Origin: Arthrobacter sp. NicSoilC5
GTDB lineage: Bacteria; Actinomycetota; Actinomycetes; Actinomycetales; Micrococcaceae
DNA: 64,000 bases
Direction: 5' to 3'
Assembly: GCF_019977395.1 (NCBI RefSeq)
Contig: NZ_AP024660.1
Span: 3,782,001-3,846,000, forward strand
Part shown: positions 62,353-64,000 of the stretch, one piece after another
Numbering within the stretch: the first letter of the stretch is position 1
How the letters are laid out: every line of letters starts with the position of its first letter
The notes under the pieces: model-generated
What the model saw: the letters and a program-made list of their open reading frames with translations, nothing else
Told to the model about the DNA's origin: nothing
The model's database searches: none
Program-made: the position numbers and the translations under genes

Positions 62353-63429
62353 GTGACGATTACTGCAGCGGCTGATGGTTCGGCCTTGGGAAACCCCGGC
62401 CCGGCCGGATGGGCCTGGTATGTGAATGACGATTGCTGGCGCGCCGGCGGATGGCCCCACGGGACCAACAACCAGGGGGAGCTGATGGCTGTCCTTGACC
62501 TCCTGCGCGCTACAGCGCACCTGCCCGGGGAAGACCTGCGCATCCTTTGCGACAGCCAGTACGTGATCAACTCCATTACCAAATGGATGCCGGGATGGAA
62601 GCGCAAAGGCTGGCGCAAGGCCGATGGAAAGCCTGTCCTGAACGTGGAACTGCTGAAGGAACTTGACCGCGAACTGGCCGGCAGGACCTACACCTTCGAA
62701 TGGGTCAAGGGGCACGCCGGCCACGACCTCAATGAGGCAGCCGACGAGCGCGCCAGGGCTGCGGCAACCGCCTACCAGCAGGGAGTGGCAGCAAGGTCGG
62801 GTCCAGGCTTCCCCGGCGGCCAGCACCCGGGCACCTCCGGGCGCGCCGCGGCCCCGCAGCCTGCCTCCGGCGCGGGCCTTCCGCCCGCCACGCTGGACAT
62901 CCCGCCCGCCGCACCGGCCCGTCCTGCAGCGGCGCCTGGCGACGTTCAGGCAGTCCGTGGCGCTGATGCTTCGGGGAGGCCGCGGGCCACTCCGGCGCCC
63001 GTCCCGGCCTTCGAGGAACTTGACCTGTTCAGCGAACTGGACAACGAAGCCCTCGAAGTGGCCGAGGCAACCCAGCAGGCCGGCTCAGTCCCGCCCGAGG
63101 CGCTGGTGGAAGAGCTCGAACGTGAGCTGCTGGGTCCCTTGGTGCGGGGGGATATCGGGCGGACCGCCGTCCTCCTTCACCCGGACTTCATGGAAATCGG
63201 GAGTTCCGGAAGGGTCTGGACCCGGGACGCCATGATGATGGCCCTGGAAGAGGACCCGGGGGAACGGACCGACATTGAAATCCTGGGTGCGGAGCGCATC
63301 GGCACCAGTGCGGTCCTGCTGACGTACCGAAGCTTTGCGCGATCCGGCACTACGCTCCGCAGTTCGCTGTGGGTCCTCGATGGGGACCGCTGGCGGTTGC
63401 GGTTCCACCAGGGGACTCCGGAGGCCTGA
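62353..63429 (+). CDS. RNase HI fused to a DUF4440 domain
   Basis: The 358-residue protein has two folded parts. Residues 1-140 are type I RNase H, which cuts RNA in RNA-DNA hybrids; the catalytic carboxylates D8 (ADGSALGNPGP), E43 (NNQGELMAV), D67 (LCDSQYVINS) and D131 (NEAADERA) and H121 are all present. Residues about 141-240 are a Pro/Ala/Gly-rich linker. Residues about 250-358 are a DUF4440 (NTF2/SnoaL-like) domain with LLHPDFMEIGSSGRVWTRD and LWVLDGDRWRLRFHQGTP. Ordinary RNase HI is about 155 residues, so the extra domain is notable. GTG 62353 is set by the protein start and AGGATGGA upstream. Confidence 0.92.
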   Translation: MTITAAADGSALGNPGPAGWAWYVNDDCWRAGGWPHGTNNQGELMAVLDLLRATAHLPGEDLRILCDSQYVINSITKWMPGWKRKGWRKADGKPVLNVELLKELDRELAGRTYTFEWVKGHAGHDLNEAADERARAAATAYQQGVAARSGPGFPGGQHPGTSGRAAAPQPASGAGLPPATLDIPPAAPARPAAAPGDVQAVRGADASGRPRATPAPVPAFEELDLFSELDNEALEVAEATQQAGSVPPEALVEELERELLGPLVRGDIGRTAVLLHPDFMEIGSSGRVWTRDAMMMALEEDPGERTDIEILGAERIGTSAVLLTYRSFARSGTTLRSSLWVLDGDRWRLRFHQGTPEA

Positions 63430-63438
63430 GCCCAGGTG

Positions 63439-63726
63439 TCAGCTGAACCGCTGCGCGTTCCCCTGCTCCGCCTGGGCATAGGTGGCGGCGGCAGAGGCCA
63501 AGGCGGTGTTGATGGATGCCAGTGAAGCCTCCACCCGGCCCTGGGTGATGGTCCATTCGGTGACGAGTGCCTGGAAGTTGGTGGCGGCGGAGCCCCGCCA
63601 TGAACCCTGGAGTTCATCCAGTCCGCGTTTCATGGTTTGCACGTCGGCGCTGATCCGGTCCACCGTGGCCTGCACGTTGGCGGACTTCAGCTGAAGTAAT
63701 TCTGTGTCGACGGAAATGATGCTCAT
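63439..63726 (-). CDS. WXG100 (ESAT-6-like) protein
   Basis: The 95-residue protein has the WXG100 layout of two helices joined by a turn holding WRG (W43-G45 in GSWRGSAATNF). Such proteins form dimers and are exported by type VII secretion, often as substrates or chaperones. No EssC/EccC gene or second WXG100 gene is next to it here. The ATG at 63726 gives MSIISVDTELLQLKSANVQA. It converges with the RNase H gene, the stops being 9 nt apart. Confidence 0.9.
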   Translation of the reverse strand: MSIISVDTELLQLKSANVQATVDRISADVQTMKRGLDELQGSWRGSAATNFQALVTEWTITQGRVEASLASINTALASAAATYAQAEQGNAQRFS

Positions 63727-63833
63727 GGCTGTGCCTCTCAGATAGGGCGGGGGAGTGGCCCCCGCGCCCGGCGGTTCCGGGCTGCTGGGACGAGCCTATG
63801 GAGCGGCGGCGGGCCGGAGCTATTGCCGGCCGG

Positions 63834-64000
63834 CTATATGTGGATAACCGATCCGTCGCTCCCCCTGGCGCCGGCGGTGCTTCCGGCTGGTTCCTGGCCG
63901 TCTGCGCCGCCATCCCGGGGTGGGTCTTCACGCCGCGGCAGGCTGACCACCAGGGTGGCGCCGCCGCCGTCGGTCTTCTCAACCCGCACCGAGCCGCCGT
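63834..64000 (-). CDS. Sensor histidine kinase, C-terminal end
   Basis: The frame is open to the window edge, so the gene begins beyond base 64000. The first visible residues GGSVRVEKTDGGGATLVV followed by SLPRR are the last strands of a histidine-kinase ATPase domain (consensus GG..v......Gt.f.v.lP). A disordered tail of about 30 residues rich in Gly, Asp and Pro follows and ends SVIHI. The call rests on this short segment only. Confidence 0.65.
   Translation of the reverse strand, partial: GGSVRVEKTDGGGATLVVSLPRREDPPRDGGADGQEPAGSTAGARGSDGSVIHI

Overview
The window is GC-rich, densely coded chromosomal DNA from a high-GC Gram-positive bacterium, most likely Arthrobacter or Pseudarthrobacter (Micrococcaceae). 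The basis is the 16S and 23S sequence, the GlgE-type glucan operon, DUF4193, DUF3263 and DUF4032 proteins, LytR_C and WXG100 proteins, many GTG starts, and several promoters whose -10 box lies 6 to 9 nt before the start codon (leaderless style). I see no prophage, insertion sequence, CRISPR array or plasmid function. Genus rests on pattern recognition, not on a search.

Layout. 1-6.5 kb: glgE (5' truncated), treS and a mak-glgB fusion, which make branched alpha-glucan from trehalose. 6.5-12.5 kb: a complete rrn operon (16S, 23S, 5S) with no tRNA in its spacer. 12.5-20 kb: an SRPBCC protein, a LacI regulator with an alpha-glucosidase, a divergent FAD-linked oxidase, a DUF4032 kinase-like protein and an orphan sugar-importer ATPase. 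20.3-22.6 kb: otsA and otsB for trehalose synthesis. 22.8-27.9 kb: a membrane-anchored DsbA-like protein, tRNA-Thr(TGT), a ChaB protein, an EF-G-like GTPase and an MFS carrier. 28-37.5 kb: a sugar ABC importer (chvE-mmsA-mmsB) divergent from araB-araD-araA and a LacI regulator, an L-arabinose unit. 37.5-43.5 kb: small proteins, an APC permease, Dps, and an MFS pump divergent from its TetR regulator across a perfect operator. 43.5-49.7 kb: a tandem glycine riboswitch, gcvP, gcvT (no gcvH), a structured noncoding gap and sdaA. 49.7-56.1 kb: TspO, two Fem-type ligases, ThrE, a siderophore-interacting reductase and ung. 56.2-64 kb: DUF3263, LytR_C, a cold-shock protein, two orphan solute-binding lipoproteins, groEL under tandem CIRCE boxes, an RNase HI-DUF4440 fusion, a WXG100 protein and the tail of a histidine kinase.

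The main theme is carbohydrate handling. OtsA and OtsB make trehalose; TreS, Mak, GlgE and GlgB turn it into glucan; the alpha-glucosidase, arabinose unit and two sugar-binding systems feed carbon in. Three of these sugar promoters carry two LacI-type operators about 66-67 bp apart. The second theme is glycine and serine catabolism (riboswitch, gcvPT, sdaA). No clearly new multi-gene system was found. The most unusual items are the RNase HI-DUF4440 fusion, the mak-glgB fusion with a good internal start, the paired-operator architecture, the structured gcvT-sdaA gap with an sdaA of foreign-looking codon use, and a Dps lacking one ferroxidase histidine.
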